Below are positions 1 through 7,818 of a stretch of DNA of 64,000 nucleotides, one piece after another (the first letter of the stretch is position 1; each line of letters opens with the position of its first letter). Made by a program: the position numbers and the translations under genes. Under the pieces are notes generated by a model that was given only the letters and a program-made list of their open reading frames with translations, did no database searches and was not told where the DNA came from. Source of the DNA: Gluconacetobacter tumulisoli (GTDB taxonomy: Bacteria > Pseudomonadota > Alphaproteobacteria > Acetobacterales > Acetobacteraceae); contig NZ_JABEQM010000004.1 of NCBI RefSeq assembly GCF_014174155.1, positions 124,001-188,000 of the forward strand. Direction: 5' to 3'.

Positions 1-1
1 C

Positions 2-121
2 TACGACATCGCCAGCGGCGAGGTCGCTATCCTGGACGAGACCACCCGCCACACCATCCATGTCGACGAGGCCATCGCCCGCCTGCAGAACACGCCCGAG
101 GCCCCAGCGCCGGCGGCGTAA
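2..121 (+). CDS. C-terminal fragment, possible beta-carbonic anhydrase
   Basis: Only the last 39 codons are inside the window, ending at TAA 119-121. The visible tail reads YDIASGEVAILDE near its start and finishes in an Ala/Pro-rich stretch. Beta-class carbonic anhydrases (Zn enzymes interconverting CO2 and bicarbonate) often end with a similar strand of the form G-x-x-YDI-x-SG-x-[VL] followed by a short tail, so that is the best guess. None of the Zn ligands can be seen. The next gene begins 12 bp downstream on the same strand and may be co-transcribed. The assignment rests on a short motif and could be wrong. Confidence 0.4.
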   Translation, partial: YDIASGEVAILDETTRHTIHVDEAIARLQNTPEAPAPAA

Positions 122-133
122 TCCGGACGGACA

Positions 134-1009
134 GTGCGCCGGCTTTTCCGCACCCGGCTTCTCTGTGCGGGGATCCTGGCGTTCTGCTCCGTTCCGGCGG
201 CCCAGTCCCGGACGATCAAGATCTCAACCTGGAACCTGGACTGGCTGACCGATCGTCCGGCGGGCGACCCCGCCCTGCCCAGCGACGTGCGTCCGCGCGA
301 TCATGAGGATCTGCGCCGGCTTGCGGCCTATGCGACGCGTCTGGACGCGGATCTGGTCGGGTTCGAGGAAGTGGATTCCGCCGCGCTGGCAGCGCGGCTG
401 TTCCCGCCGGGGCGCTACCGGATCGTGATGGCCGCCGACCATGTGGTGCAGCATAGCGGCCTGGCGGTCGCACCCGGCCTGACGATCCAGCGCCACCCCG
501 ACCTGACGGCACTGGACGTCTATCCCCCCGATGCGCCACACCATTTGCGCGCCGGCGTGGACGTCACGATCGGGGACGGCACGGCCATCCTCCGCATCCT
601 GGTCGTCCATTTGAAGGCCGGGTGCCGCGACGCGCCGCCAGCCGACCGGCGGCCGGCCTGCCGGACCCTGGACCGGCAGATGGCCGTCCTGCGCGACTGG
701 ATCACGGAACGGCAGGACGAAGGCGTGCCGTTCGTGGTCATGGGCGATTTCAATCGCGAACTGACCCCGACCGATCCCTTCATGCGGGCGCTGCAGGATG
801 ACGGACCGCTAACCCTGGTGACGGCGGGACGGGCCTCCCCCTGCTGGGGCGGCGCGTATTTCATCGACCATCTGCTGCTGGGCAACCAGGCGCGGACCTG
901 GCTGCACACCGACAGCCTGCGGGTCCTGACCTATGATGAACAGGACCCATCCCGCGCGCGGCACCTGTCCGACCATTGCCCGGTGTCGGTTCGCCTGGAG
1001 ATGCCCTAA
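134..1009 (+). CDS. Secreted endonuclease/exonuclease/phosphatase-fold hydrolase
   Basis: A 291-aa protein starting at GTG 134, with an N-terminal hydrophobic signal segment (residues about 8-24, ending near PAAQS). The mature part carries the metal-dependent EEP (DNase I-like) motifs in order: STWNLDWL at about 31-38, GFEEVDS at about 76, VMGDFNRE at about 200 and the terminal SDHCPVSV. These place it with Mg2+-dependent phosphodiesterases/nucleases. Several cysteines in the middle (around GCRDAP and PACRT) would suit disulfides in the periplasm. The signal peptide suggests scavenging of nucleic acids or phosphoesters outside the cytoplasm, but the substrate cannot be read from sequence. Confidence 0.8.
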   Translation: MRRLFRTRLLCAGILAFCSVPAAQSRTIKISTWNLDWLTDRPAGDPALPSDVRPRDHEDLRRLAAYATRLDADLVGFEEVDSAALAARLFPPGRYRIVMAADHVVQHSGLAVAPGLTIQRHPDLTALDVYPPDAPHHLRAGVDVTIGDGTAILRILVVHLKAGCRDAPPADRRPACRTLDRQMAVLRDWITERQDEGVPFVVMGDFNRELTPTDPFMRALQDDGPLTLVTAGRASPCWGGAYFIDHLLLGNQARTWLHTDSLRVLTYDEQDPSRARHLSDHCPVSVRLEMP

Positions 1010-1087
1010 GGTCGGCACCGTGACGTCCCGCACGCCGGCAAGCTATCGTGGGCAGGGACGGAACGGGACCGGAAAGGACATCATCGG

Positions 1088-2050
1088 ATGGAACAGCGAC
1101 ATCTCGGCCGTTCCGGCCTGAGCGTCTCGGCCGTCGGGCTGGGCTGCAACAATCTGGGCGGCCGCATCGACCTGGAGGCATCCCGCGCCGTGGTACATCA
1201 GGCTCTGGACAGCGGCATCACCCTGTTCGACGTGGCCGATGTCTATGGCCGGCGTGAAGCCCATTACGGCGCATCGGAAGAGGCGCTGGGCGCCATCCTG
1301 GGTCCGCGCCGCAACGATATCATGCTGGCGACGAAATTCGGCATGCCGATGGACGCCGAGGGCCGCAAGCAGGGCGCATCCCGCCGATATATCCGCGACG
1401 CCGTCGAGGCCAGCCTGCGGCGCCTGTGCACCGACCGAATCGATCTCTACCAGGTCCATACCCCGGACCCGGCAACCCCGATCGAGGAAACGCTGCGCGC
1501 GCTGGACGATTTGATCCGCGACGGCAAAATCCTGTATGCCGGCTGTTCCAATTTTCCCGCCTGGCAGGTCGCCGATGCGCAGCACGTGGCGCGGGCGGCC
1601 GGGGTCGCCGGTTTCATTTCCTGCCAGGACGAACTGTCGCTGCTGGCGCGCGATGCCGAGCGCGACCTGATCCCGGCGATGCGGCATTTCGGGCTGGGCC
1701 TGCTGCCCTATTTTCCGCTGGCCAGCGGTGTGCTGACCGGCAAATACCACCGCGACACCCCACCGCCCGAAGGCAGCCGCCTTGGCGCATGGACTCATTT
1801 GCGCGACCGCTACCTGACCGACAGGAACTGGACAGTGCTGGAAGGACTGGCCGTCGTCGCCGAAACGCATGGCCGGACCCTGACCGAACTCGCGTTCGGA
1901 TGGCTGCTGGCCCACGACGTGGTGGGCTCGGTCATCGCCGGGGCCACCCGGCCCGCGCAGGTCCTGGCCAATGCCGCCGCCGCTGCCCGTCCCCTGTCGG
2001 CCGCCGAACTGGACGCGATCGCGGTCGTGCTGCCATCCCATGCCGTCTGA
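1088..2050 (+). CDS. Aldo/keto reductase
   Basis: A 320-aa cytosolic NAD(P)H-dependent carbonyl reductase of the AKR superfamily, of usual length. The catalytic tetrad can be followed: Asp and Tyr in FDVADVYG (about residues 44-51), Lys in ATKFG (about 81) and His in YQVHTPDP. The N terminus RHLGRSGLSVSAVGLGC is the typical first strand of the (beta/alpha)8 barrel. An AGGA-like ribosome site lies about 10 bp before ATG 1088. The final codons overlap the start of the next gene by 11 bp, so the two are probably translated together. The physiological substrate is unknown. Confidence 0.9.
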   Translation: MEQRHLGRSGLSVSAVGLGCNNLGGRIDLEASRAVVHQALDSGITLFDVADVYGRREAHYGASEEALGAILGPRRNDIMLATKFGMPMDAEGRKQGASRRYIRDAVEASLRRLCTDRIDLYQVHTPDPATPIEETLRALDDLIRDGKILYAGCSNFPAWQVADAQHVARAAGVAGFISCQDELSLLARDAERDLIPAMRHFGLGLLPYFPLASGVLTGKYHRDTPPPEGSRLGAWTHLRDRYLTDRNWTVLEGLAVVAETHGRTLTELAFGWLLAHDVVGSVIAGATRPAQVLANAAAAARPLSAAELDAIAVVLPSHAV

Positions 2051-2747
2051 AGCGCCCCCCGTCCGATGGCCGTCCGTGGCCCTTCTGCCCGGCCTGACCG
2101 TGCAGACCGTACGGCCGATGCCGACCCTGCCGCCTGAAATCGATGCCCGGATCGAGGCGATCTGGCAAGCGCGCCTGGCCCTGCAGCCCCGCCTCTTCAA
2201 TGGACGCGTCTTTACCGCCGAGCAGGTACGGGCCGGGCGCATCGCCGGACATTGGAGCGAATATCGCCGTGTCCTCGCCCAGATGACCCAGCCCGAACTG
2301 TTCAAGGTGCTGCGGCTGAACCCCCTGGCGGTCAATGGCGTACTGCACACCCCCGACGGCACGGTATTGGGCCGGCGCGAGGCCGGCAGCACCTATCTGG
2401 CAGGATGCTGGCACACTCCACCCGCCGGCAGCGTTGAATCCCGCCTGGGCGAGGACGATGTCGACCTCAACCGGCAGATCCTGGCGGAAGCCGAGGAAGA
2501 ACTGGGCCTGCCACCCGCCCTGCTGACGGTTCACGGCCCCTTTCGCGCGGTACGCCACCCCGGCACCCGCATCGTCGATATCGGTATTCGCCTGAGCACG
2601 GACCTGCCTTTCGCCGACGTCCGTCACCACTGGAAGGAGACAGGCAATGGCGAGTACGACGCGCTCGCCGTCGTTCCCCGCGGCCGGGAGGCCGAATGGA
2701 CGGCGCGGGCGGACCTGCTGCCCGGCGCACGCCTGTTCCTGATGTGA
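2040..2747 (+). CDS. Nudix-fold protein with a degenerate Nudix box
   Basis: A 235-aa protein whose ATG at 2040 lies inside the end of the aldo/keto reductase gene (11-bp overlap). The strand NGVLHTPDGTVLGRRE (about residues 97-112) is a typical Nudix entry. The helix of the Nudix box is present as ILAEAEEELGL, but the canonical Arg of R-E-U-x-E-E is Ala and the spacing from the preceding Gly is abnormal. The fold is therefore credible, while pyrophosphohydrolase activity is uncertain; a binding or altered-specificity role is possible. About 95 residues precede the domain and have no recognised match. Translational coupling suggests a role shared with the reductase. Confidence 0.7.
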   Translation: MPSEAPPVRWPSVALLPGLTVQTVRPMPTLPPEIDARIEAIWQARLALQPRLFNGRVFTAEQVRAGRIAGHWSEYRRVLAQMTQPELFKVLRLNPLAVNGVLHTPDGTVLGRREAGSTYLAGCWHTPPAGSVESRLGEDDVDLNRQILAEAEEELGLPPALLTVHGPFRAVRHPGTRIVDIGIRLSTDLPFADVRHHWKETGNGEYDALAVVPRGREAEWTARADLLPGARLFLM

Positions 2748-2885
2748 TCAGGCCGGCCAGACGCCCGAATAATGGGCGGCATGCCAGCCGACGCCCAGCA
2801 TGACGATCACGAACAGGACCGCCCCCATCAGCTGAAACACGTCCCTCAGTGGGGCCTGCTGCGGCGGAGTCACGATTTCAGGCAT
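2748..2885 (-). CDS. Small single-pass membrane protein (45 aa)
   Basis: A short open reading frame starting MPEIVTPPQQ and ending SGVWPA. A GGGGGG ribosome site lies 3-4 bp upstream of the ATG (2885). Residues about 17-35 form one hydrophobic helix (LMGAVLFVIVMLGVGW), with a short polar N-terminal tail and a His/Tyr/Trp-containing C-terminal tail. It is convergent with the Nudix gene: the two stop codons are directly adjacent. The strong ribosome site, good codon use and clean membrane segment argue that it is expressed. Function unknown; small respiratory-complex or assembly subunits look like this, but nothing here proves it. Confidence 0.6.
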   Translation of the reverse strand: MPEIVTPPQQAPLRDVFQLMGAVLFVIVMLGVGWHAAHYSGVWPA

Positions 2886-3099
2886 GCGCCCCCCTGAAAA
2901 TCCTCAATATCCATTTCCTGCATACCCTTCGGACGAACGATACGAAAAGGCCGGAAAATACGATCTGCCGCCATGTGACGGGATCGTGTCCGGATCGTCC
3001 ACCCTGACACAGGTGAAACGATCCTAAACTGGTTTTCACTGGCTGATGTCGAAATCGCGCGGACATACTGCGCACCCTGTTCATCGCCGTTGCAGGAGA

Positions 3100-3705
3100 A
3101 TGGACGTGACCGTATCCCGACGCGCCTTCCAGACCTTCCTTGCCGGCATCGGCCTCTCCCTGACGGGTCATCAGGTCCATGCCGCCGGCCGAACCGGTGG
3201 GCATGACATCGAATCCTTCATGCTGCCCCGCAATGACTGGGTTCCGAACAACGACCACCTGCCGGTGCTGTACTATCGCAACGCGGTTGCCCTGCGCCCC
3301 GATGACCCGGCGGCGGGGTTCGAGGACCTCTTCACCGCGAACGGGTGGCCGCCCCGGTGGCGATGGGGTGTCTATACCTTCCACCATTATCATTCCACGG
3401 CGCATGAAGTCCTGGGCGTCGCCTCGGGTTCGGCCCGTCTGATGCTGGGCGGACCGGGGGGACGCATCGTCGACGTCAGCGCCGGGGACGTCGTTGTCCT
3501 GCCCGCCGGCACCGGACATCGCAATCTGGGCTCCGACGATGCGTTCCTGGTGGTCGGGGCCTATCCGCCCGGCCAGGATTTCGACCTGCAGCGCGGCGCC
3601 TTGCCGGCCGACGCCCTGGCGCGCATGAATCATGTTCCCTTCCCGGCCAGCGACCCGGTCGCCGGGGCCGACGGCTCCCTCCCCGCCCTGTGGCACCAGA
3701 CCTGA
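3100..3705 (+). CDS. Cupin-domain protein of YjlB type with Tat signal
   Basis: A 201-aa protein from ATG 3100, chosen because AGGAG lies at 3093-3097; an in-frame ATG at 3046 has no such site. The N terminus SRRAFQTFLAG (residues 6-16) followed by a hydrophobic stretch and VHA is a twin-arginine (Tat) signal. The mature part is a single cupin barrel with metal-ligand candidates in HHYHSTAHE (His95, His96, His98, His102, Glu103) and His140 in LPAGTGH. The pattern PNN, FEDLF, NGW, HYHSTAHEVLG, GGPGG and VGAYPPGQD matches the YjlB cupin family. The next gene starts 8 bp downstream and also looks exported. Substrate unknown; Tat export fits a cofactor-loaded enzyme. Confidence 0.8.
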   Translation: MDVTVSRRAFQTFLAGIGLSLTGHQVHAAGRTGGHDIESFMLPRNDWVPNNDHLPVLYYRNAVALRPDDPAAGFEDLFTANGWPPRWRWGVYTFHHYHSTAHEVLGVASGSARLMLGGPGGRIVDVSAGDVVVLPAGTGHRNLGSDDAFLVVGAYPPGQDFDLQRGALPADALARMNHVPFPASDPVAGADGSLPALWHQT

Positions 3706-3713
3706 CGGACGAG

Positions 3714-4433
3714 ATGACCGATACGATTTCACGCCTTCGACGCCGTACCCTGCTGGGCGGATTGTCTGCCCTTTTGATGCCCGTCGCAGCACGCGCCGAC
3801 GCCCCCCTGCGGATCGGCACGATCGGCGCCGGGCATGTCGGCAGCACGCTGGGCGGCCTGTGGGTCCGGGCGGGACATCCAGTCATGTTCTCGGCCCGCG
3901 AGATCGCGGGGGCCCGGTCGGTCGCCACAGGACTGGGTCCGCTGGCCCAGGCCGGCACCCCGCAACAGGCGGCCCGATTCGGGGACGTCGTACTGCTGGC
4001 GGTTCCCTATGGTGCGCTGCCGGCGATCGGCGCCGCGCTGCATGCCGCGCTTGCCGGTAAAATCGTCATCGACGCCTGCAATCCCTACCCGTGGCGCGAC
4101 GGGGACGTGGCGCGCCAGGCGCGCGAGCAGGGCGCGGGCGTCACCACCCAGTCCTTCTTTCCCGGCGCGCATGTCGTAAGGGCCTTCAATTCCGAGGACA
4201 TGAGCACGATCGACGCCGAGGCGCACCGGACGCCGCCGCTGCTGGGGATTCCCTTCGCCGGTGACGATCCGGCCGCGACCCGCATCGTCGCGGGCCTGAT
4301 CCGCGACGCGGGGTTCGATCCCGTCGCGGCCGGCCCCCTGTCGGCGGCCCGCCTGTTCCAGCCCGGTGCCCCGGGATTCGAGGCCGATTTGACGGCCCCG
4401 GAATTACGCCGCCGGCTGGGGCTGCCATCATGA
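3714..4433 (+). CDS. Rossmann-fold NADP-binding reductase with Tat-like signal
   Basis: A 239-aa protein starting at ATG 3714, 8 bp after the cupin gene and probably in its operon. The N terminus has LRRRTLLGG followed by a hydrophobic run and ARA-DA (cleavage near residue 28), a plausible Tat signal. Then comes a dinucleotide-binding loop GAGHVG (residues 38-43) and the AFNSE segment typical of the NADPH:F420-oxidoreductase-like (NADP_oxidored_F420) family, which reduces or binds NADP. Export of an NADP-binding Rossmann protein is unusual; glucose-fructose oxidoreductase is a known precedent for Tat export of such folds. Reaction unknown. Confidence 0.75.
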   Translation: MTDTISRLRRRTLLGGLSALLMPVAARADAPLRIGTIGAGHVGSTLGGLWVRAGHPVMFSAREIAGARSVATGLGPLAQAGTPQQAARFGDVVLLAVPYGALPAIGAALHAALAGKIVIDACNPYPWRDGDVARQAREQGAGVTTQSFFPGAHVVRAFNSEDMSTIDAEAHRTPPLLGIPFAGDDPAATRIVAGLIRDAGFDPVAAGPLSAARLFQPGAPGFEADLTAPELRRRLGLPS

Positions 4434-4451
4434 CGGCAGCCTGAAGAAGAA

Positions 4452-4481
4452 AGGCGCGATCGGGCCGATCCGATCGCGCCT
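4452..4481 (-). terminator. Perfect 12-bp hairpin between convergent genes
   Basis: AGGCGCGATCGG (4452-4463) and its exact complement (4470-4481) are separated by 6 nt. Read on the minus strand, the stem is followed at once by TTTCTTCTTC, so it should end transcripts of the hdeD gene. It also lies just after the plus-strand reductase gene (stop 4433) and may act on both sides, less strongly on the plus side, where no T run follows. Confidence 0.7.
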
Positions 4482-4494
4482 CTGGCGGCGGTCT

Positions 4495-5049
4495 TCAGAT
4501 CGTCGGCGGTCCTGACAGGATTTGCGACTGCCGCAGGGCCAGGCCGAACTGGATCCAGCCCACGCCCGCCGCGATCAGTTCCACCGCGATGAAGGTGCCG
4601 ATCAGCCACAATCCCGACCACGGCAAGGTCAGGTACAGGCACGCCCCGACCAGCAGGCTGATCAGGCCGCCCCCCAGGACGAGCCACCATCCGTTCAGTT
4701 CGCGGTGGCGGGCCGCGATAATCATGCGCATGGTCCCCGACACGATCAGGCAGACCGACACGAATACCGTCAGCACGATGGACCCGCTGACCGGTTCCTT
4801 CATCAGCAGAACGCCGCCGGCGATGTAGAGCAGCCCGCCCAGCAGCGACAGGGCAAATCCGCCCCAGTCCCGCACGGCGAAGGCATGGAACAGTTGTGCC
4901 GCGCCGGCGATGACCAGCAGGAGGCCGATAATGATTGTGCTGGCCAGCGTGACGGAAATCGCATCGACCCATGCGACGATGCCCAGCGCGATGGAAACCA
5001 GTCCCAGCAGGACGAACAATCCCCAGCGTTGCGTGAACGGAGTGGCCAT
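4495..5049 (-). CDS. hdeD: HdeD-family membrane protein (DUF308)
   Basis: A 184-aa polytopic inner-membrane protein with six predicted membrane helices made of repeated DUF308 helix pairs (for example GLVSIALGIVAW and IIIGLLLVIAGAAQLFHAF). The ATG at 5049 was chosen because GGGGGA lies 3-8 bp upstream; the open frame runs further but lacks features. HdeD proteins are linked to acid resistance in enterobacteria, which would suit an acid-producing host, though the mechanism is not known. The gene is single, divergent from rpsD, and followed by a strong hairpin terminator. Confidence 0.85.
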   Translation of the reverse strand: MATPFTQRWGLFVLLGLVSIALGIVAWVDAISVTLASTIIIGLLLVIAGAAQLFHAFAVRDWGGFALSLLGGLLYIAGGVLLMKEPVSGSIVLTVFVSVCLIVSGTMRMIIAARHRELNGWWLVLGGGLISLLVGACLYLTLPWSGLWLIGTFIAVELIAAGVGWIQFGLALRQSQILSGPPTI

Positions 5050-5392
5050 GGATCCCCCTTGTTTCCCTTGATGAACAGCCCGGACTATAGGGGACGACCG
5101 ACCCGGGCGACATCGGCATTCGCGACGCATCCGCCATGCCGGCTGGCGGAAACCCGCGACGGGAACGAAGGCCCGCGATTGACATACGCGCCTGCTTGCG
5201 CCTATACGCCCCCGCATTGCCGGGAACGTGGACGAACCGGCCGGTGCCAGCACGGGTGTTGCTCCCCGGCGCCGGTAATACGGGTCGCGCCCGTCCTGTT
5301 CATGCGGAACAGGGCCTACCGGTGCAATATATGACGATGACGCGGCCCCAGGGTCGTCCATATGTCATGTCGAATATGGAAGACAGCGCGCG
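5050..5392. other. Divergent hdeD/rpsD intergenic region
   Basis: 343 bp with no credible gene. It holds the rpsD promoter (see 5179-5208) and, on the minus strand, a TATAGT hexamer about 40 bp before hdeD that could be its -10, with only a poor -35 (TGTCGC at 17 bp). The remaining stretch is the roughly 180-nt rpsD leader, in which I see no clear protein-binding fold. Confidence 0.6.
5179..5208 (+). promoter_or_regulatory. Sigma-70-type promoter of rpsD
   Basis: A perfect TTGACA (5179-5184), an 18-bp spacer and TATACG (5203-5208). It is the best -35 in this part of the window and points at rpsD, leaving a leader of roughly 180 nt. Alphaproteobacterial housekeeping promoters commonly keep the -35 better than the -10, as here. 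Confidence 0.65.
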
Positions 5393-6010
5393 ATGAGCAA
5401 GCGCCTCGAGAGCAAGTACAAAATCAATCGCCGCCTTGGCGTGAACCTGTGGGGCCGTGCAAAGTCCCCGGTCAACAAGCGCGAATACGGCCCCGGCCAG
5501 CATGGCCAGCGCCGCAAGCAGAAGCCGTCCGACTTCTCGGTGCAGCTGATGGCCAAGCAGAAGCTGAAGGGCTACTACGGCAACATCAGCGAGAAGCAGT
5601 TCCGCAAGTATTACGACGAGGCAGTCCGCCGCAAGGGCGACACCTCCGAGAACCTGATCGACCTGCTGGAGCGCCGGCTGGATGCGGTGGTCTATCGCCT
5701 CAAGTTCGCGATGACGCCGTTTGCCGCCCGCCAGTTCGTCAGCCATGGTCATATCACGGTCAACGGCCGCAAGGTGAACATCCCGTCCTACATCGTCCGT
5801 GACGACGACGTGATCGAGGTCCGCGAGAAGTCCAAGCAGCTCGCCATCATCCTCGACGCCTCGCAGAGCGGCGAGCGCGACGTTCCGGAATATATGGAAG
5901 TCGATCACCGCCAGATGAAGGGCCGCTTCCTGCGCGCGCCGAAGCTGTCGGACGTCCCCTACCCGGTCCAGATGGAACCGAACCTGGTCATCGAGTTCTA
6001 CTCGCGCTGA
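5393..6010 (+). CDS. rpsD: 30S ribosomal protein S4
   Basis: A 205-aa primary rRNA-binding protein that nucleates 30S assembly and takes part in decoding fidelity. The whole chain matches S4: N-terminal [16 protein letters not shown], the [10 protein letters not shown] segment, the S4 RNA-binding domain around [20 protein letters not shown] (about residues 108-127), and the C-terminal [10 protein letters not shown]. Length is normal for alphaproteobacteria. As usual in this class it stands alone rather than in the alpha ribosomal-protein operon; it has its own TTGACA promoter and a good terminator. Confidence 0.98.
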   Translation: MSKRLESKYKINRRLGVNLWGRAKSPVNKREYGPGQHGQRRKQKPSDFSVQLMAKQKLKGYYGNISEKQFRKYYDEAVRRKGDTSENLIDLLERRLDAVVYRLKFAMTPFAARQFVSHGHITVNGRKVNIPSYIVRDDDVIEVREKSKQLAIILDASQSGERDVPEYMEVDHRQMKGRFLRAPKLSDVPYPVQMEPNLVIEFYSR

Positions 6011-6038
6011 TCCCGGTCCGGAAACGGACAAACGTGGC

Positions 6039-6082
6039 GCCGGGCGCGGGGGAGACCCTCCGCGCCCGGCGTCCGTGTTTTT
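6039..6082 (+). terminator. Rho-independent terminator of rpsD
   Basis: GCCGGGCGCGG (6039-6049) pairs exactly with CCGCGCCCGGC (6060-6070), with a 10-nt loop. After a short gap there is a TTTTT run (6078-6082). It lies 28 bp after the rpsD stop and before prfC, so it should insulate the two. Confidence 0.8.
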
Positions 6083-6107
6083 GGACCCCGCCGTCACCGC
6101 TGTATAA

Positions 6108-7679
6108 ATGGACCTGCCCGTGAACGCCGAGCCCGCCACCGCCCTCGCCGCCACCATCTGCCGGGAGATCGCCCGGCGGCGGACGTTCGCCATCATCTCG
6201 CATCCCGACGCGGGCAAGACGACGCTGACCGAACGCATCCTGCGGGCGGGCGGCGCCATTCAGCTTGCGGGCAATGTCCGCGCCAAGGGCGAACGTCGCC
6301 GCACCCGGTCGGACTGGATGGGCATCGAGCGAGATCGCGGCATTTCGGTCGTGACCTCGGTCATGACGTTCGAATATGGCGGCTGTATCTTCAACCTGCT
6401 GGACACGCCGGGCCACGAGGATTTCTCGGAAGATACGTATCGTACCCTCACGGCGGTCGATTCCGCGGTCATGGTCATCGACGCCGCCAAGGGGATCGAG
6501 GACCGGACGCGCAAGCTGTTCGAGATCTGCCGCCTGCGCGACATTCCCATCGTGACCTTCATCAACAAGATGGACCGCGAGGCGCAGGATCCCTTCACCC
6601 TGCTGGACGAGATTTCCTCGGCGCTGGCACTGGACACCGCACCGGCGACATGGCCCGTGGGCCGGGCGGCGAATTTCGTCGGCACCTACGATCTGCGTTC
6701 GCGCAGCCTGCATGTCCCGACGCCCCTGGAGCAGTCCGACCCGCGCATGGTCCAACTGGGCGAAGACCTGGAGCTGGCCGAGGCCGCCCTGCCGGAATTC
6801 GATCGGGACAGCTTCAATGCCGGGCATCTGACCCCCGTCTTCTTCGGCAGCGCGATGAAGGAAATCGGCGTGACCGACCTGCTGGACGCGCTGGTGGCCT
6901 TCGGGCCGCCGCCCCGCGACCAGGCGACCGAAAGCCGCGTCGTGCGCGCCGACGAAACCGGCCTGACGGCGCTGGTTTTCAAGATCCAGGCCAACATGGA
7001 CCCCAACCATCGCGACCGCATGGCGTTCGCGCGCATCTGCTCGGGCCGGCTGGAACGCGGGATGCGGCTGAAGCATGTGCGCATCGGCAAGCAGTTCGCC
7101 CTGCATACCCCGCAATTCTTCTTCGCCCGCGACCGGCAGCTGGCCGAGGAAGCCTTCGCCGGCGACGTGGTCGGCATTCCCAACCACGGCACGCTGCGCA
7201 TCGGCGACACCCTGACCGAGGGCGAGGACCTGCGCTTTACCGGTGTGCCGTATTTCGCACCGGAAATCCTGCGCCGCGTCCGCCTGGACGACGCGATGAA
7301 GGCCAAGAAGCTGCGGCAGGCCCTGACCGAACTGGCCGAGGAAGGCGTAGTGCAGCTGTTTCGTCCGCAAGACGGCGCGCCGCCGATCGTGGGCGTTGTC
7401 GGCACGCTGCAGCTGGACGTGCTTCAGGCGCGGCTAGGCGGCGAGTACGGCGTTGCGATCGGTTTCGAATCAACGCCCTTTTCCCTGGCCCGCTGGGTCA
7501 CCGGGGACCGGACGAAGCTGGATTTGTTCGCTGCCGCCAACCGATCCGCCATGGCCGACGACATCGATGGCGATCCGGTCCTGCTGGCCAGCTCCGCGTT
7601 CATGATGCGCCGGACGACCGAGATGAACCCCGACCTGGCATTCCACGATATCAAGCAGATTGGCGTCGAGACGCGATAA
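6108..7679 (+). CDS. prfC: Peptide chain release factor 3
   Basis: A 523-aa translational GTPase that recycles RF1/RF2 from the ribosome after termination. G1 is HPDAGKTT (about residues 31-38), G3 is DTPGHEDFSEDTYR and G4 is NKMDR, in the order and spacing of RF3. The C-terminal part has the RF3-specific domain (QLFRPQDGAPPIVGVVGTLQLDVL). Length is normal. Start ATG 6108; a GTG four codons later is possible. It stands alone between the rpsD terminator and an unrelated sulfotransferase. Confidence 0.96.
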   Translation: MDLPVNAEPATALAATICREIARRRTFAIISHPDAGKTTLTERILRAGGAIQLAGNVRAKGERRRTRSDWMGIERDRGISVVTSVMTFEYGGCIFNLLDTPGHEDFSEDTYRTLTAVDSAVMVIDAAKGIEDRTRKLFEICRLRDIPIVTFINKMDREAQDPFTLLDEISSALALDTAPATWPVGRAANFVGTYDLRSRSLHVPTPLEQSDPRMVQLGEDLELAEAALPEFDRDSFNAGHLTPVFFGSAMKEIGVTDLLDALVAFGPPPRDQATESRVVRADETGLTALVFKIQANMDPNHRDRMAFARICSGRLERGMRLKHVRIGKQFALHTPQFFFARDRQLAEEAFAGDVVGIPNHGTLRIGDTLTEGEDLRFTGVPYFAPEILRRVRLDDAMKAKKLRQALTELAEEGVVQLFRPQDGAPPIVGVVGTLQLDVLQARLGGEYGVAIGFESTPFSLARWVTGDRTKLDLFAAANRSAMADDIDGDPVLLASSAFMMRRTTEMNPDLAFHDIKQIGVETR

Positions 7680-7818
7680 CGGTCCGGCCCGGGTAACGAA
7701 GTGTAAGTGGCCGGTAAGATAGCGTTTCGTTCGCCTCTGGCCGGTTGTTCGACCCTGAATGCAGGCCGTAAGGGTGTCCTGGAAGCGGCGCACTGGCGCT
7801 GTTGCGGGGACCCCGAAC

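Noticed and set aside
3013-3039. GTGAAA-N15-TTTCAC dyad before the exported cupin gene
   Set aside because: Short arms and a 15-nt spacer are easily due to chance; kept only as a note because it lies about 60 bp before the start.
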